Positions 44,662 through 56,193 of a stretch of DNA of 64,000 nt are shown here, piece by piece. The notes below the pieces were generated by a model. That model saw nothing but the letters and a program-made list of their open reading frames with translations, was not told the origin of the DNA and searched no databases. A program made the translations under genes and the position numbers. Within the stretch, counting starts at the first letter, position 1, and each line of letters starts with the position of its first letter. This DNA comes from Pantoea sp. Cy-639 (GTDB lineage: Bacteria; Pseudomonadota; Gammaproteobacteria; Pseudomonadales; Pseudomonadaceae): positions 248,001-312,000 of the forward strand of contig NZ_VWXI01000004.1 of the NCBI RefSeq assembly GCF_011752525.1, written 5' to 3'.

Positions 44662-45702
44662 TCAGAGCGCCTGCCGCTGGTTGCGGCGGTATTCCCCCGG
44701 GGTCAGGCCGGTCCAGCGCTTGAAGGCACGCTGGAAGGCCTCGGCCGAGGCAAATCCCAACAGGTAGGCGATTTCGCCGAAGGCCAGCTCCGTGTCGCGG
44801 ATATAGGTTTCGGCCAGATCGCGGCGCGTGTCGTTGAGCAGGTTGCGAAAACGCGTGCCTTCCTCGGCCAGCTTGCGCCGCAGGGTCCAGGTCGGCAGTT
44901 GCAGGTGTTGCGCGACTTCCTCCAGATCCGGCTCGCGCCCGCCATTGAGCAGCGGTCCTAGCAGGTGGGTGATGCGTTCGCCCAGGCTGCGCACGCGGGT
45001 GCGCTGCGCCAGCTCTGTCTCGCACAACTGCACCAGGTGCTGCCAGGTGCCTGGGCAATGCTGCGGGTTGGCCAGGGCCAGGGTGGCCTGGCCCAGGCGC
45101 AACTGATTGAGCGGCGTGCCGAACTGCACCGTGCCACTGCACAGGCTCTGGTATTGCTGAGCGTAGGCGGGGGCTTCGAACTCGATCTCCAGGCGCTCGG
45201 CCTGGATCGGCTGGTCGCTCAGGCCCGACAATTGCGCCAGCCAGCCGCCGAGCACCGAGTCGACCACGAACCGGTTGTAGGCGTTGTACGGGCTGATCGA
45301 GTAGAAACGCAGCCAGGCACCCTGGCTGTCTTCGTGGAAGCTCGAGTGGCCGCGGTAGTTGGCGGCATACAGTGGCTCGAAGCGCAGCAGGGTCCGCGCG
45401 GCCTCGCCCAGCGTCGGCGCCTGGGCGGCGGTGATGCCGGCCAGCCCGGCCTGGGCCAGGCGGCTGACACGGGCCATGTGCAGGCCCAGGGCAGGCTCGC
45501 CGCTCAGGGCGATGGCGGCGTGGCCCAGATGCATGTAGCGCGGGATCGACAGGCGTGCACCGGGCTCGGCCAGGCGCTTGGCATCGAGGCCGTAGCGCAG
45601 CAGCAGTGGCTGCGGATCGTGGCCGAGTGCCTGCAGTGCCTCGGCCAGGGGGTGGACGAAGCCTATCGACAGCTCGCCCAGGCGCACGCGGGGACGGGGC
45701 AT
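44662..45702 (-). CDS. AraC-family regulator (OruR-type N-terminus)
   Basis: A 346-residue regulator with the N-terminal arabinose-binding-like domain of the PF12625 type (about 20-205, LGHAAIALSGEPALGLHMA, LAQAGLAGITAAQAPTLGEAARTLLRFEPLYA) and a C-terminal double HTH (about 255-343: LEEVAQHLQLPTWTLRRKLAEEGTRFRNLL and IAYLLGFASAEAFQRAFKRWTGLTPGEYRRNQ). It starts 4 bp after the nitrilase-like gene stop, so is in one operon with it, and is 1.3 kb from the divergent fadH; it may control fatty-acid or amine genes, but no target is proven. Confidence 0.93.
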   Translation of the reverse strand: MPRPRVRLGELSIGFVHPLAEALQALGHDPQPLLLRYGLDAKRLAEPGARLSIPRYMHLGHAAIALSGEPALGLHMARVSRLAQAGLAGITAAQAPTLGEAARTLLRFEPLYAANYRGHSSFHEDSQGAWLRFYSISPYNAYNRFVVDSVLGGWLAQLSGLSDQPIQAERLEIEFEAPAYAQQYQSLCSGTVQFGTPLNQLRLGQATLALANPQHCPGTWQHLVQLCETELAQRTRVRSLGERITHLLGPLLNGGREPDLEEVAQHLQLPTWTLRRKLAEEGTRFRNLLNDTRRDLAETYIRDTELAFGEIAYLLGFASAEAFQRAFKRWTGLTPGEYRRNQRQAL

Positions 45703-45706
45703 GGCG

Positions 45707-46825
45707 CTACAACCACAGGTTCAGCAGGCGCGCACCGTGGCTGGCGGTACCGATCAGCAAGGTGCCGCTCTGGCTGGCAAAGCCCTGGCCATCCCCGGCC
45801 AGTTCCCAGAACTGGCCACGCAGGAACACGCTCATGTTGCGAGTGCCCTGGTTGGTGCTCGGTACCAGTTGCTGCCAGGCCGCCTCTTCGCTGACCTGGC
45901 CACGCTGCAGCGGCAGGTCCCGGGCGGCTGGCTGGTGACGGTTGCCGCGCCAAGGGGTCTGCCAGCTTTGCCGGCCGCTGAGGAACGCCGGGTTGGCAAT
46001 CAGCTGGACCGACTGGCTGGCCAACTGTTGGTAGTTGGCCGGATACCAGCTGTCGCTGCCCACCAGCACACCCAGGCGTCCGGCAGGGGTCTGCAGGACT
46101 TGCAGGGGGTACTGGCGGCCATCGTGCACGTAGCGACGGGTTTCGCTGTCCGGGTACTGCTGGTGCTGCGGCTGGCCGAGCACACTGCCGTCCCCGGCGA
46201 ATACCAGACTGCTGTTGAACAGCGGGCCATTGCCGGTGCGCAGCACGCCGTTTTCCACGTAGGGCGCCGGCAGGATGATCGAGCCTGCCACCAGGGTCAC
46301 GCCGAACTCCCGGGCCAGGCCGCCGAACAATTGCTGGTAGTCGCTGGCCATCTGCGCCGCCTTCATGCGCAGATGCGCGTCGCTGCGCCAGTCATCGCTG
46401 CGAGTGGCCAGCGCCGCGAGGCCATAGTGCAGCGGGTTGCTCAGTTCCAGCCATTGCCAGGCCTCGCGACGATGCGTCACCTGGTAGAGCTCGTTCTTCT
46501 CGCCGCGGGCCCATAGCCAGGTGCCGATGTGTTCGGGCAGCACCACCACGGTACGGGGGGTGATCAGACCTTGGGCCCGGGCTTGTTCGAGGTAGGCGGC
46601 CAGTTTGCGGTGCAGGCGGGTGAGATTCTGGTAGTCGCCGGGAAACAGCAGCGGCTCGACGCCCAGCAGGTTGCCGTGTTCGCCTGGTATGCCCTGGTTG
46701 AGCGCGAGTTCGATGCGCAGGTCGGACAGGTAATGGCCTTCCGGACGCTGCAGGGTCCAGAAGCCATAGCCGCAGAGGGCGGCGAGGACTACCAGCGCCA
46801 GGGCGCCGGCTAGCAGTTTGCGCAT
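45707..46825 (-). CDS. Membrane-anchored nitrilase-superfamily protein with lost Cys
   Basis: A 372-residue protein with an N-terminal signal-anchor (about 5-22, LLAGALALVVLAALCGYGFW) and a carbon-nitrogen-hydrolase-like domain. The first triad residue looks kept (Glu in VVVLPEHIGTWLW), but the expected Lys position reads H (QPQHQQYPD) and the Cys position reads GSDSWYP, with Ser/Asp instead of Cys. It is therefore probably not a normal amidase or nitrilase. Start ATG 46825 (GGA 7 bp upstream) is preferred over GTG 46840. Operon with the AraC gene; divergent from fadH. Confidence 0.75.
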   Translation of the reverse strand: MRKLLAGALALVVLAALCGYGFWTLQRPEGHYLSDLRIELALNQGIPGEHGNLLGVEPLLFPGDYQNLTRLHRKLAAYLEQARAQGLITPRTVVVLPEHIGTWLWARGEKNELYQVTHRREAWQWLELSNPLHYGLAALATRSDDWRSDAHLRMKAAQMASDYQQLFGGLAREFGVTLVAGSIILPAPYVENGVLRTGNGPLFNSSLVFAGDGSVLGQPQHQQYPDSETRRYVHDGRQYPLQVLQTPAGRLGVLVGSDSWYPANYQQLASQSVQLIANPAFLSGRQSWQTPWRGNRHQPAARDLPLQRGQVSEEAAWQQLVPSTNQGTRNMSVFLRGQFWELAGDGQGFASQSGTLLIGTASHGARLLNLWL

Positions 46826-46995
46826 GGAGCGGTCCGGCACGGTGGCGAATGAGGTGCACTAGGGTAAGCCCGTTGTACAGCAGGATCAATAAGTTGTCAG
46901 TTTCGATCATTGAGCGCGTTCAAACGCCTGTTTAATGTCGGCTGCAGACAAACGACGGGCCCCGCCAACGTGGCAGAGGTGCCCGCATTCCGTGA

Positions 46996-49056
<2,061 letters not shown>

Positions 49057-49094
49057 GGCGCGTCAGGCCCGATAGTCGAGCACCGATGTAATCG

Positions 49095-49125
49095 CTGCAG
49101 GAGCCGGCCTTGCCGGCTCCTGCAG
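49095..49125. terminator. GC-rich hairpin after fadH
   Basis: Near-perfect CTGCAGGAGCCGGC/GCCGGCTCCTGCAG with CTT loop, 39 bp after fadH. Without a T-run; a probable Rho-assisted terminator or REP-like element. Confidence 0.6.
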
Positions 49126-49160
49126 CTTGCCGGATGCCTCGAGCTGATAGACTCGGCGCC

Positions 49161-50054
49161 ATGTCTGAGTTCTCCCTGCCCCATGCCCCCTTGCAACGTC
49201 TCGACCTGCCCTGGCTGCGCCAGGCCGGTATCGAGGCCGCCATCCTGCGCCTGGACCTGGTCGACCCACTGATCAGCGGCAACAAATGGTTCAAGCTGCG
49301 CCACCATCTGCTCGCCGCGCGCCAGGCCGGCTCGCCGGGGCTGATCAGCCTGGGTGGCAACCATTCCAATCACCTTCACGCCCTGGCCGCTGCCGGCAAG
49401 CGTTTTGGCTTCGCTACCGTCGGCTTGCTGCGCGGCCATCCCCAGGACACCCCCACCGTGGATGACCTGCGGGCGTTCGGCATGCAGCTGCACTGGCTCG
49501 GCTATGGTGGTTACCGGGCCCGTCACGAAGCCGGCTTCTGGGCGCCCTGGCAAGCCCGCTACCCCGGTTGGCATTGCATCCCCGAAGGTGGTGGAGGCCT
49601 GGCCGGAGCGCAAGGCTGCGCCTTGATCGTCGAGCAGTGCAAGGCGCAACTGGCGACACTCGGCTGGACGGACTATGACGCCTGGTGGCTGGCGGCCGGT
49701 ACCGGGACGACCCTTGCAGGCCTGGTGCTGGCGGAGGCGGGCGAACACCCGGTGCACGGCGCGCTGGCGGTCCCGCCGGATCATGGCGTGGCGGAGCAGG
49801 TGGCGGCACTGGTGGGGGCGACGGGCTATGTGCTGCACGATGCCAGCCGGGGCGGTTTCGCCCGTCTCGACGAGGTGTTGCTGGCCTTCGTCGATGAGGC
49901 CGAGCGGCATGCGGCGATACCGCTGGAGGCGCTCTATACCGGCAAGGCGCTACTGGCCCTGCGCGACCAGGTCGAGGCCGGGCGTTTCGTCCCCGGCACC
50001 CGCCTGGTGTTCCTGCACACCGGTGGCCTGCAGGGGCGCCGCGGTTACTTGTAG
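49161..50054 (+). CDS. D-cysteine desulfhydrase / ACC-deaminase-family PLP enzyme
   Basis: A 297-residue beta-family PLP enzyme. The PLP lysine is in SGNKWFKLRHH (K42), SLGGNHSNHLHALAAAGKRFG is the substrate/phosphate loop, and AAGTGTTLAGLVL binds the phosphate. Family members include D-cysteine desulfhydrase and 1-aminocyclopropane-1-carboxylate deaminase. ACC deaminases are usually about 338 residues, so the shorter desulfhydrase-like group is more likely; sequence alone cannot decide. Ends with a 10-bp overlap on the convergent cytochrome gene. Confidence 0.87.
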   Translation: MSEFSLPHAPLQRLDLPWLRQAGIEAAILRLDLVDPLISGNKWFKLRHHLLAARQAGSPGLISLGGNHSNHLHALAAAGKRFGFATVGLLRGHPQDTPTVDDLRAFGMQLHWLGYGGYRARHEAGFWAPWQARYPGWHCIPEGGGGLAGAQGCALIVEQCKAQLATLGWTDYDAWWLAAGTGTTLAGLVLAEAGEHPVHGALAVPPDHGVAEQVAALVGATGYVLHDASRGGFARLDEVLLAFVDEAERHAAIPLEALYTGKALLALRDQVEAGRFVPGTRLVFLHTGGLQGRRGYL

Positions 50055-50590
50055 GGCAGCATGCGCTGCAGGGTGTTGTCGCGCAGCACGTAGTGGTGGT
50101 ACAGCCCGGCCACGGCGTGCAGGCCGATCAGCCAGTAGCCCCAGCTGCCGATGCGCTCATGCCAGCCCTTGATGAACTTGGCCAGGTCCGGATCGGGCGA
50201 GGTGATCGCCGGCAGGTCCAGGCCATAGAACGGGATCGGCTTGTCGGCGGCGCTCAGGATGGCCCAGCCGGCCAGGGGCAGGCCGATCATCATCAGGTAC
50301 AGCAGCAGGTGCACCAGGTGCGACAGGCCGGTCTGCCAGGCCGGTGGCTTCGGCACGATCGGCGGAGTAGGGCGCGACAGGCGCAGGATCAGGCGCAGCC
50401 AGACCAGTACGAACACGCTCAGGCCAAGCATGAAATGCAGGTCTTTCATCAGGTCGCGCTCGGCGCTGCCCTTGGGGAACATGCCGCGCAGTTCGATGGT
50501 GGCGTAGACGGCGGCCAGCAGCACCAGCATCAGCCAGTGCAGGGCGATCGACGGGCGCGCATAGTGGGCCGCGGGGGTGGATGAAGCCAT
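50045..50590 (-). CDS. cybB: Cytochrome b561
   Basis: A 181-residue four-helix inner-membrane di-heme b cytochrome. Candidate axial His residues lie in ALHWLML (H18), DLHFMLGLS, and the final helix GLHAVAGLYHHYV; membrane segments at about 14-30, 50-68, 88-112, 145-165. Such proteins pass electrons from quinol or scavenge superoxide. Ends by overlapping the convergent PLP-enzyme gene; upstream on the other strand is the WG-repeat gene. Confidence 0.95.
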   Translation of the reverse strand: MASSTPAAHYARPSIALHWLMLVLLAAVYATIELRGMFPKGSAERDLMKDLHFMLGLSVFVLVWLRLILRLSRPTPPIVPKPPAWQTGLSHLVHLLLYLMMIGLPLAGWAILSAADKPIPFYGLDLPAITSPDPDLAKFIKGWHERIGSWGYWLIGLHAVAGLYHHYVLRDNTLQRMLPYK

Positions 50591-50765
50591 GGTGGGTCCT
50601 CGTCATCAGGTAGGAATGGGCACTCTTGCTGGCGCCTCATCTTCACTCTAATCGCTGGCACGGAATTTTGTTTGCTACAGATCTATGCGCGGTGGCCGAC
50701 ACAGCGAGTCGAGTGATGGCCAAGGGCCTTCGCTGATTTTCCATCGCACAAGGATTCCGTGTTCA

Positions 50766-52379
50766 ATGAAACGCCTCATCACCGCCCCTCGCGCGGCGCT
50801 GTTCTGCTCCCTGTCCCTCCTGCTCGCCGGATGCGAGCAACCTCCTGCGCCAAGCGTGCCGGCGATCGGTGCCCTGACCATCCCGCTGTGCGTGAACGAC
50901 GAGTGCGCGGTCCTCGACCAGAACGGCGCATTTCGTATCGCCCCCGGCAGCGAGTTCACCCAGCTTTACACCCAGCCGTTCACCGATGCCTTCATCTTCG
51001 GGCGCGGCGACTATTGGCACCTGGCCAGTGGCGACGGCAAGCAGGTGATCCGCGCCGACCTCACCGACGAGCTGTACACCCTGACACCGGGCCTGTTCGG
51101 CTTTGGCCGCGACGGCAAGGTCGGGGTGATGGACGAGCAGGGCAAGGAAGTCCAGCCGGCCGTGTTCGACACCGTCTATGTCGGTGGCGACAACCAGTTC
51201 ATCGTCTACGAGATCGACGACCTGCGCGGCATCCTCACGCCCAAGGGCGAGAAAGTCAGCGAGGCGGTGTTCGATTCGCTGTACGTGCGCGAGGACTTCG
51301 CCAAGCGCGGCAACTGGGTGCTGGCCGAGCGCCAGGGTGAGCACTGGGGCTACAACCTGCAGACCCAGGCGCTGCGCAAGCTCGACTTCGACACTATTCT
51401 CAGCGCCGCCGACGGCCACCTGGTGGTATCCCGCGAGGGCGTGGCCGGCAAAGGCCTGGCCGATGCCGCCGGCGATCTGGTGATTGCGCTCGAGAAGAAC
51501 TGGCTGGGCACTCCGGGCGGTGGCCTGGTAGCGTTCCGCGACGGCTACGACAAGCCCTGCGGCTACCTGGACTACCAGGGCAAGGTGGTGATCGAGGCGC
51601 AGTACCAGAGCTGTGAACCCTTCGGCAAGGTCGGTGGCATGGTCCAGGTGCAGGGCAACGAGGGCGGCCGAGGCAAGTCGGGCATGATCGGTCACGACGG
51701 CAAGTGGCTGATCGAGCCCGAGTACGACTCGGTCGGCGACGCCGGCATGGGCCTGCTGGGCATGAGCGGCCACCGTCCGGGCTTCAGCCATATCGGCAAG
51801 CTGCAGAGCGCCTTCCTGGCGACCTACGGGACGATGGACCTGGACCAGGGCAAGGTGCTGTTCCAGCCGACCTACCAGCAGATCGGCCTGGTCGCGCCCA
51901 AGCGCTTGGCCTTCACCGAGCTCAAGTCGCCACGCAAGACCGTGATGCTGTTCGGCATGCCCAGCGAGGCGGCCACGGTCGGCCTGATGGACGACCAGGG
52001 CCAGGTGCTGATCAAGCCGGAGCAGTTCGTCTCGTACCAACTGCTGGCCGATGGTCATCACCTGCTGGCTGCCGAGGGTAACGGTGCCCAGGCCCTGCGT
52101 GCGCTGTACGACCTCGATGGCAAGCTGCTGGTACCCGCCAAGTGGCAGGATGTGACGGTCGATGAAGGCCGTGGCGCGATCTTCGGCTACCGGGTCGAGG
52201 GCAATGGCGATGATGCGGTACGCACCCTGCGGGCCTTGTATCGCCTCGACGGCAGCGTGGTATTCGAGACCAATCGCCTGCCATGCGGCGCGGAACAGGT
52301 GGTCGATGGCAAGGGCCAGGTGCTGTGGCCGCAAGATGCCCAGGCCTACTGCCCGGAGCCGGACGCCGAGGCGTCCTGA
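50766..52379 (+). CDS. WG-repeat lipoprotein
   Basis: A 537-residue lipoprotein: signal MKRLITAPRAALFCSLSLLLAGC with lipidated Cys about 23 (next Glu). Repeats of the WG/KWG beta type follow: GVMDEQGKEVQPAVFDTVYVGGDN, GILTPKGEKVSEAVFDSLY, GYLDYQGKVVIEAQYQSCEPFG, GMIGHDGKWLIEPEYDSVG and GLMDDQGQVLIKPEQFVSY. These units usually build a solenoid or propeller of unknown role. Start at 50766 with AAGGA upstream. Monocistronic. Confidence 0.9.
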   Translation: MKRLITAPRAALFCSLSLLLAGCEQPPAPSVPAIGALTIPLCVNDECAVLDQNGAFRIAPGSEFTQLYTQPFTDAFIFGRGDYWHLASGDGKQVIRADLTDELYTLTPGLFGFGRDGKVGVMDEQGKEVQPAVFDTVYVGGDNQFIVYEIDDLRGILTPKGEKVSEAVFDSLYVREDFAKRGNWVLAERQGEHWGYNLQTQALRKLDFDTILSAADGHLVVSREGVAGKGLADAAGDLVIALEKNWLGTPGGGLVAFRDGYDKPCGYLDYQGKVVIEAQYQSCEPFGKVGGMVQVQGNEGGRGKSGMIGHDGKWLIEPEYDSVGDAGMGLLGMSGHRPGFSHIGKLQSAFLATYGTMDLDQGKVLFQPTYQQIGLVAPKRLAFTELKSPRKTVMLFGMPSEAATVGLMDDQGQVLIKPEQFVSYQLLADGHHLLAAEGNGAQALRALYDLDGKLLVPAKWQDVTVDEGRGAIFGYRVEGNGDDAVRTLRALYRLDGSVVFETNRLPCGAEQVVDGKGQVLWPQDAQAYCPEPDAEAS

Positions 52380-52421
52380 CCCAGGCCGTGCCCCTGTCGT
52401 GAGCGTGGCGGCGACAGGGGT

Positions 52422-53357
52422 TCAGCGTGGGGGCAGGTCCGGCCAACTGTCGGCCACCAGAAACACCCGCTCGACCTCCTCCCACGCCCCGTCTTCCTGC
52501 TCGTGCAGCCTGGCCAGCAACTGCGCGGGCGCATGCGGCTCCAGGCCCGTGCGCCAGGCCTCGAACTGCGCCGTGCCCCAGCAGTCCTGCGCACTCAACC
52601 GTGCCGCTGCCAGCCACGCCTGACGTGGCAGCGGTTGCCAGCGCTGGCCTGGCTGCGCGATCCAGTCACCCTGGCGCAGCCAGCCACCGCGCAGGTGGTC
52701 GGGGTTGGCGCCTTCGGGTGGATAGGTGTCACCTGTCGAGGGGTAGAACAGGTAGCCACCCAGCCACAAGTGCCCCTGCAACTGCTCCAGGCCCAGCCCG
52801 GCCAGCACTGCGCGGCTCTGAGGTCCGCGCGACATGGGCAACTGGTGCCCGGCCAGGTGCGCGAGCTTGTGCCCCAGCCGATCATGACAACCCGGACCGA
52901 GCCACGCCTGCGGGTCACGGCCGTCGCTGGCCGGCGGGCCGAGGTAGAGCTTGATCGCCAGTTCCAGGTGATGATCGCCATCCCGATCGCGCAGCACGAT
53001 GTCCAGTTCGCCGAGGGTCCGTCCGCCGTCGCGGATCGCCAGGTTGGCCGCCAGCAGCTCCACGCCCGGGGCCTGGCGCAGGGCGAACTGCCACAGGGCT
53101 TCGTAGTAAAGCCCCAGGCGCCGGCTGGTCAGGCGCGCCAGCCATGCCAGCAACGGCTCCGGCGCCTGGTCGAGGGCGTGCAGCCAGGCAGCCAGGCGTT
53201 GTGGATCCTCGGCCCAGTGGCTGGCGTGCAACGGGTGGCGTTGCGGGCCGGGCGCCTGGCACAGCAGCGGCGGCGACAGGATCACCCAGGCCAGGTCGCG
53301 CACGGCGGGGTGGCGCAGCTGGCGGGGCAGGGGCTGAAGGTCGGCGAAGGGTATCAT
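52422..53357 (-). CDS. DUF1853 family protein
   Basis: A protein of about 311 residues. LRHPAVRDLAWVILSPPLL, DGGRTLGELDIVLRDRDGDHHLELAIKLYLG and CHDRLGHKLAHLAGHQLPMS match the DUF1853 family. The order ...GELDIVL...ELAIK resembles the D-(E)xK layout of PD-(D/E)XK nucleases, though the acidic residue before the Lys is not canonical; this is inference. Start is uncertain: ATG 53357 fits the family, while ATG 53402 is in frame. Divergent from nadK; convergent with the WG-repeat gene. Confidence 0.83.
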   Translation of the reverse strand: MIPFADLQPLPRQLRHPAVRDLAWVILSPPLLCQAPGPQRHPLHASHWAEDPQRLAAWLHALDQAPEPLLAWLARLTSRRLGLYYEALWQFALRQAPGVELLAANLAIRDGGRTLGELDIVLRDRDGDHHLELAIKLYLGPPASDGRDPQAWLGPGCHDRLGHKLAHLAGHQLPMSRGPQSRAVLAGLGLEQLQGHLWLGGYLFYPSTGDTYPPEGANPDHLRGGWLRQGDWIAQPGQRWQPLPRQAWLAAARLSAQDCWGTAQFEAWRTGLEPHAPAQLLARLHEQEDGAWEEVERVFLVADSWPDLPPR

Positions 53358-53446
53358 CCTGCGAGCATAGCCGGTTTGCCGCTGGCCAGTCCTTTCGCCC
53401 ATAATCCCGGGATTGTCACCCCGCCGCAGAGCCTCGCAGGAGCACC

Positions 53447-54337
53447 ATGGAGCAATTTCGCAATATCGGTATCATCGGACGCCTTGGCAGCTCCCAGGTG
53501 CTCGACACCATCCGCCGACTGAAAAAATTCCTCCTCGAGCGCCACCTGCACGTAATCCTCGAGGACACCATCGCCGAAGTCCTGCCCGGCCACGGCCTGC
53601 AGACCTCCACCCGCAAGCTGCTGGGCGAGGTATGCGACCTGGTCATCGTGGTCGGCGGCGACGGCAGCCTGCTCGGCGCCGCCCGCGCCCTGGCCCGGCA
53701 CAATGTCCCGGTGCTGGGCATCAACCGCGGCAACCTGGGCTTTCTCACCGACATCCGCCCGGACGAGCTGGAGCAGAAAGTCGCCGAGGTGCTCGACGGC
53801 CACTACCTGGTGGAGAACCGCTTCCTGCTGCAGGCCGAGGTGCGTCGCCACCACGAAGCCATCGGCCAGGGCGATGCGCTCAACGACGTGGTCCTGCACC
53901 CGGGCAAGTCGACACGGATGATCGAGTTCGAGATCTACATCGACGGTCAGTTCGTCTGCAGCCAGAAGGCCGACGGCCTGATCGTCGCCACCCCGACCGG
54001 CTCGACTGCCTACGCCCTGTCGGCCGGCGGCCCGATCATGCACCCCAAGCTCGACGCCATCGTCATCGTGCCGATGTACCCGCACACCTTGTCGGGCCGA
54101 CCGATCGTGGTGGATGGCAACAGCGAGCTGAAGATCGTCGTGTCCAACGACCTGCAGATCTACCCGCAGGTGTCCTGTGACGGGCAGAATCACTTCACCT
54201 GCGCTCCCGGCGACACCATCACGGTGAGCAAGAAGCCGCAGAAGCTGCGCCTGATCCACCCGCTCGACCACAACTACTACGAGGTCTGCCGTACCAAGCT
54301 CGGCTGGGGCAGCCGCCTGGGAGGCAGGGACGACTGA
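53447..54337 (+). CDS. nadK: NAD kinase
   Basis: A 296-residue enzyme making NADP from NAD and ATP. The catalytic-site motif VVGGDGSLLGAAR has D72; NRGNLGFLTD and the conserved substrate loop LNDVVLHPGKSTRMIEFEIYIDGQFV, TPTGSTAYALSAGGPI and the C-terminal CDGQNHF follow. Start at 53447 with CAGGAGC ribosome site. First gene of a run that overlaps: nadK, a metallophosphatase and a rhomboid protease. Confidence 0.98.
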   Translation: MEQFRNIGIIGRLGSSQVLDTIRRLKKFLLERHLHVILEDTIAEVLPGHGLQTSTRKLLGEVCDLVIVVGGDGSLLGAARALARHNVPVLGINRGNLGFLTDIRPDELEQKVAEVLDGHYLVENRFLLQAEVRRHHEAIGQGDALNDVVLHPGKSTRMIEFEIYIDGQFVCSQKADGLIVATPTGSTAYALSAGGPIMHPKLDAIVIVPMYPHTLSGRPIVVDGNSELKIVVSNDLQIYPQVSCDGQNHFTCAPGDTITVSKKPQKLRLIHPLDHNYYEVCRTKLGWGSRLGGRDD

Positions 54338-55308
54338 TGCTCGATCCGGCGCGCAGTTTCGACATCATCGGCGACGTGCACGGCTGTGCGCTGACCCTCG
54401 AACGGCTGCTCGACACCCTCGGCTACAAGCGCGTGGGTGGTGTCTGGCGGCATCCGCGGCGCCAGGCGCTGTTCCTCGGCGACATCGTCGACCGCGGCCC
54501 GCGCATCCGCGAGGCGCTGCACATCGTCCACGACATGGTCGAGGCCGGCCAGGCGTTCTGCATCATGGGCAACCACGAATACAACGCCCTGGGTTGGGTC
54601 ACCCCGGCGCTGCCCGGCAGCGGCAAGGCCTATGTGCGCGAACACACTCCGCGCCACGCCCGCCTGATCGACGAGACCCTCACCCAGTTCGCCCAGCACC
54701 CGGGCGACTGGCACGATTTCATCCGCTGGTTCTACGAACTGCCGCTGTTCGTCGACGCCGGACGCTTCCGCCTGGTACACGCCTGCTGGGACCGGCAACT
54801 GATCGAGCCGCTGCGCCGCGAACATCCGGACGGGCGTATCGACGAGCATTTCGTCCAGGCTTCGGCGGTGCCCGACAGCTTCGCCGCCACCGTGTGCAAC
54901 CGCCTGTTGCGCGGCACCGACATGCGCCTGCCGGATGGCCTGACCCTGACCGGCGGCGACGGCCTGACCCGGGCCTTCTTCCGCACCAAGTTCTGGGAGG
55001 AGGACCCGCAGACCTACGGCGACATCGTGTTCCAGCCCGATGCCTTGCCCGACGACGTGGCGCGCACGCCGCTCAGCCGTAGCCAGAAGAACGCCCTGCT
55101 GCGCTATGCCGAGGACGAACCGCTGCTGTTCGTCGGCCACTACTGGCGCAGCGGGCGCCCCGGCCCGATCCGCGACAACCTGGCCTGCCTGGACTACAGC
55201 GCCGTGCTCTACGGCAAGCTGGCGGCCTATCGGCTGGATGACGAAACCCGCATCGACCCGCACAAGTTCGTCTGGGTCGATGTCGAACGCCCGCAGGTGA
55301 GCCAATGA
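54337..55308 (+). CDS. Metallophosphoesterase (PrpE/ApaH-like)
   Basis: A 323-residue dinuclear-metal phosphoesterase: FDIIGDVHGCALTLERLLDTLGY, GDIVDRGPRI and MGNHEYNALGW are motifs I, II and III of the calcineurin/PPP superfamily, and LVHACWD plus LFVGHYW give the later His ligands. Substrate may be a dinucleoside polyphosphate or phosphoprotein. Start overlaps the nadK stop by 1 base (TGATG), stop overlaps the rhomboid start by 4 (ATGA), so three genes are coupled. Confidence 0.93.
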   Translation: MLDPARSFDIIGDVHGCALTLERLLDTLGYKRVGGVWRHPRRQALFLGDIVDRGPRIREALHIVHDMVEAGQAFCIMGNHEYNALGWVTPALPGSGKAYVREHTPRHARLIDETLTQFAQHPGDWHDFIRWFYELPLFVDAGRFRLVHACWDRQLIEPLRREHPDGRIDEHFVQASAVPDSFAATVCNRLLRGTDMRLPDGLTLTGGDGLTRAFFRTKFWEEDPQTYGDIVFQPDALPDDVARTPLSRSQKNALLRYAEDEPLLFVGHYWRSGRPGPIRDNLACLDYSAVLYGKLAAYRLDDETRIDPHKFVWVDVERPQVSQ

Positions 55309-56180
55309 ACGTGATTGAAGTCCTGCGCCTGCCCCTGAGCGTCGACCTGGCCGGTTTCGTCGCCCTGTTGCGGCGCCTGCAAGTGCCCCACCGGGTGGTG
55401 GAGGAGGGCCAGGAGCAGGTGCTCTGGGCGCCGCCGGCCATGGCCGAGGATGTCCGCGAACTGTACCGGCGCTACCCCGAGGGCAACGCCGATCTGGTGG
55501 TGCCCCCGGAGGCGCTGGGTGGCGGCTTGCCGGCACAGCCCTCGCTGAAGGAGCAGGCCATCGCCTGCAAGGTCACCACCTTCGTCCTCTTCCTGTGCGT
55601 GGTGGTGGCCGGGCTGACCAGCCTGGGCGACAACCTGGCGACCATCGGCTGGTTCACCTTCCTGCCGTTCCAGGTGCAGGGCGAGTACCTGCATTTCACT
55701 CCGTGGCTCCAGGCCCTTGGCGAAGGTCAGTGGTGGCGCCTGGTATCGCCGATGCTGCTGCATTTTGGCGTGTTGCACCTGGCCATGAACGGGCTGTGGT
55801 ACTGGGAACTGGGCAAGCGCATCGAACTGCGCCAGGGGCCGTGGGTGCTGCTGGCGCTGACGCTGCTGTTCAGTCTGGTGTCCAACCTGGCCCAGCACTT
55901 CACCAGCGGGCCGAGCCTGTTCGGTGGCTTGTCCGGGGTGCTCTATGGCCTGCTCGGGCATGTCTGGCTGTACCAGTGGCTGGCGCCCAACCCCCTGTTC
56001 AGGCTGCCGCGTGGCGTGCTGGTGATGATGCTGGTCTGGCTGTTGATCTGCCTGAGCGGCGTGGTCGGCCAGCTCGGTTTTGGCCAGATCGCCAACGCCG
56101 CCCATGTCGGCGGGTTGCTCATCGGATGCCTGACCGGCCTCTTGGGCGGCGCGCTCGCCAGGCGTAGACTGTCGGCCTGA
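55305..56180 (+). CDS. Rhomboid family intramembrane serine protease
   Basis: A 291-residue protein with a soluble N-terminus of about 70 residues followed by six or more membrane segments starting near 87. Catalytic Ser S210 lies in GGLSGVLYGLLGH and His H267 in NAAHVGG, the Ser-His dyad of rhomboids; FGVLHLAMNGLWYWELG is the family's conserved segment. It is longer at the N-terminus than E. coli GlpG, with the same layout of cytosolic domain then membrane core. Substrates unknown. Confidence 0.95.
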   Translation: MNVIEVLRLPLSVDLAGFVALLRRLQVPHRVVEEGQEQVLWAPPAMAEDVRELYRRYPEGNADLVVPPEALGGGLPAQPSLKEQAIACKVTTFVLFLCVVVAGLTSLGDNLATIGWFTFLPFQVQGEYLHFTPWLQALGEGQWWRLVSPMLLHFGVLHLAMNGLWYWELGKRIELRQGPWVLLALTLLFSLVSNLAQHFTSGPSLFGGLSGVLYGLLGHVWLYQWLAPNPLFRLPRGVLVMMLVWLLICLSGVVGQLGFGQIANAAHVGGLLIGCLTGLLGGALARRRLSA

Positions 56181-56193
56181 CTGAGGAGTTACC

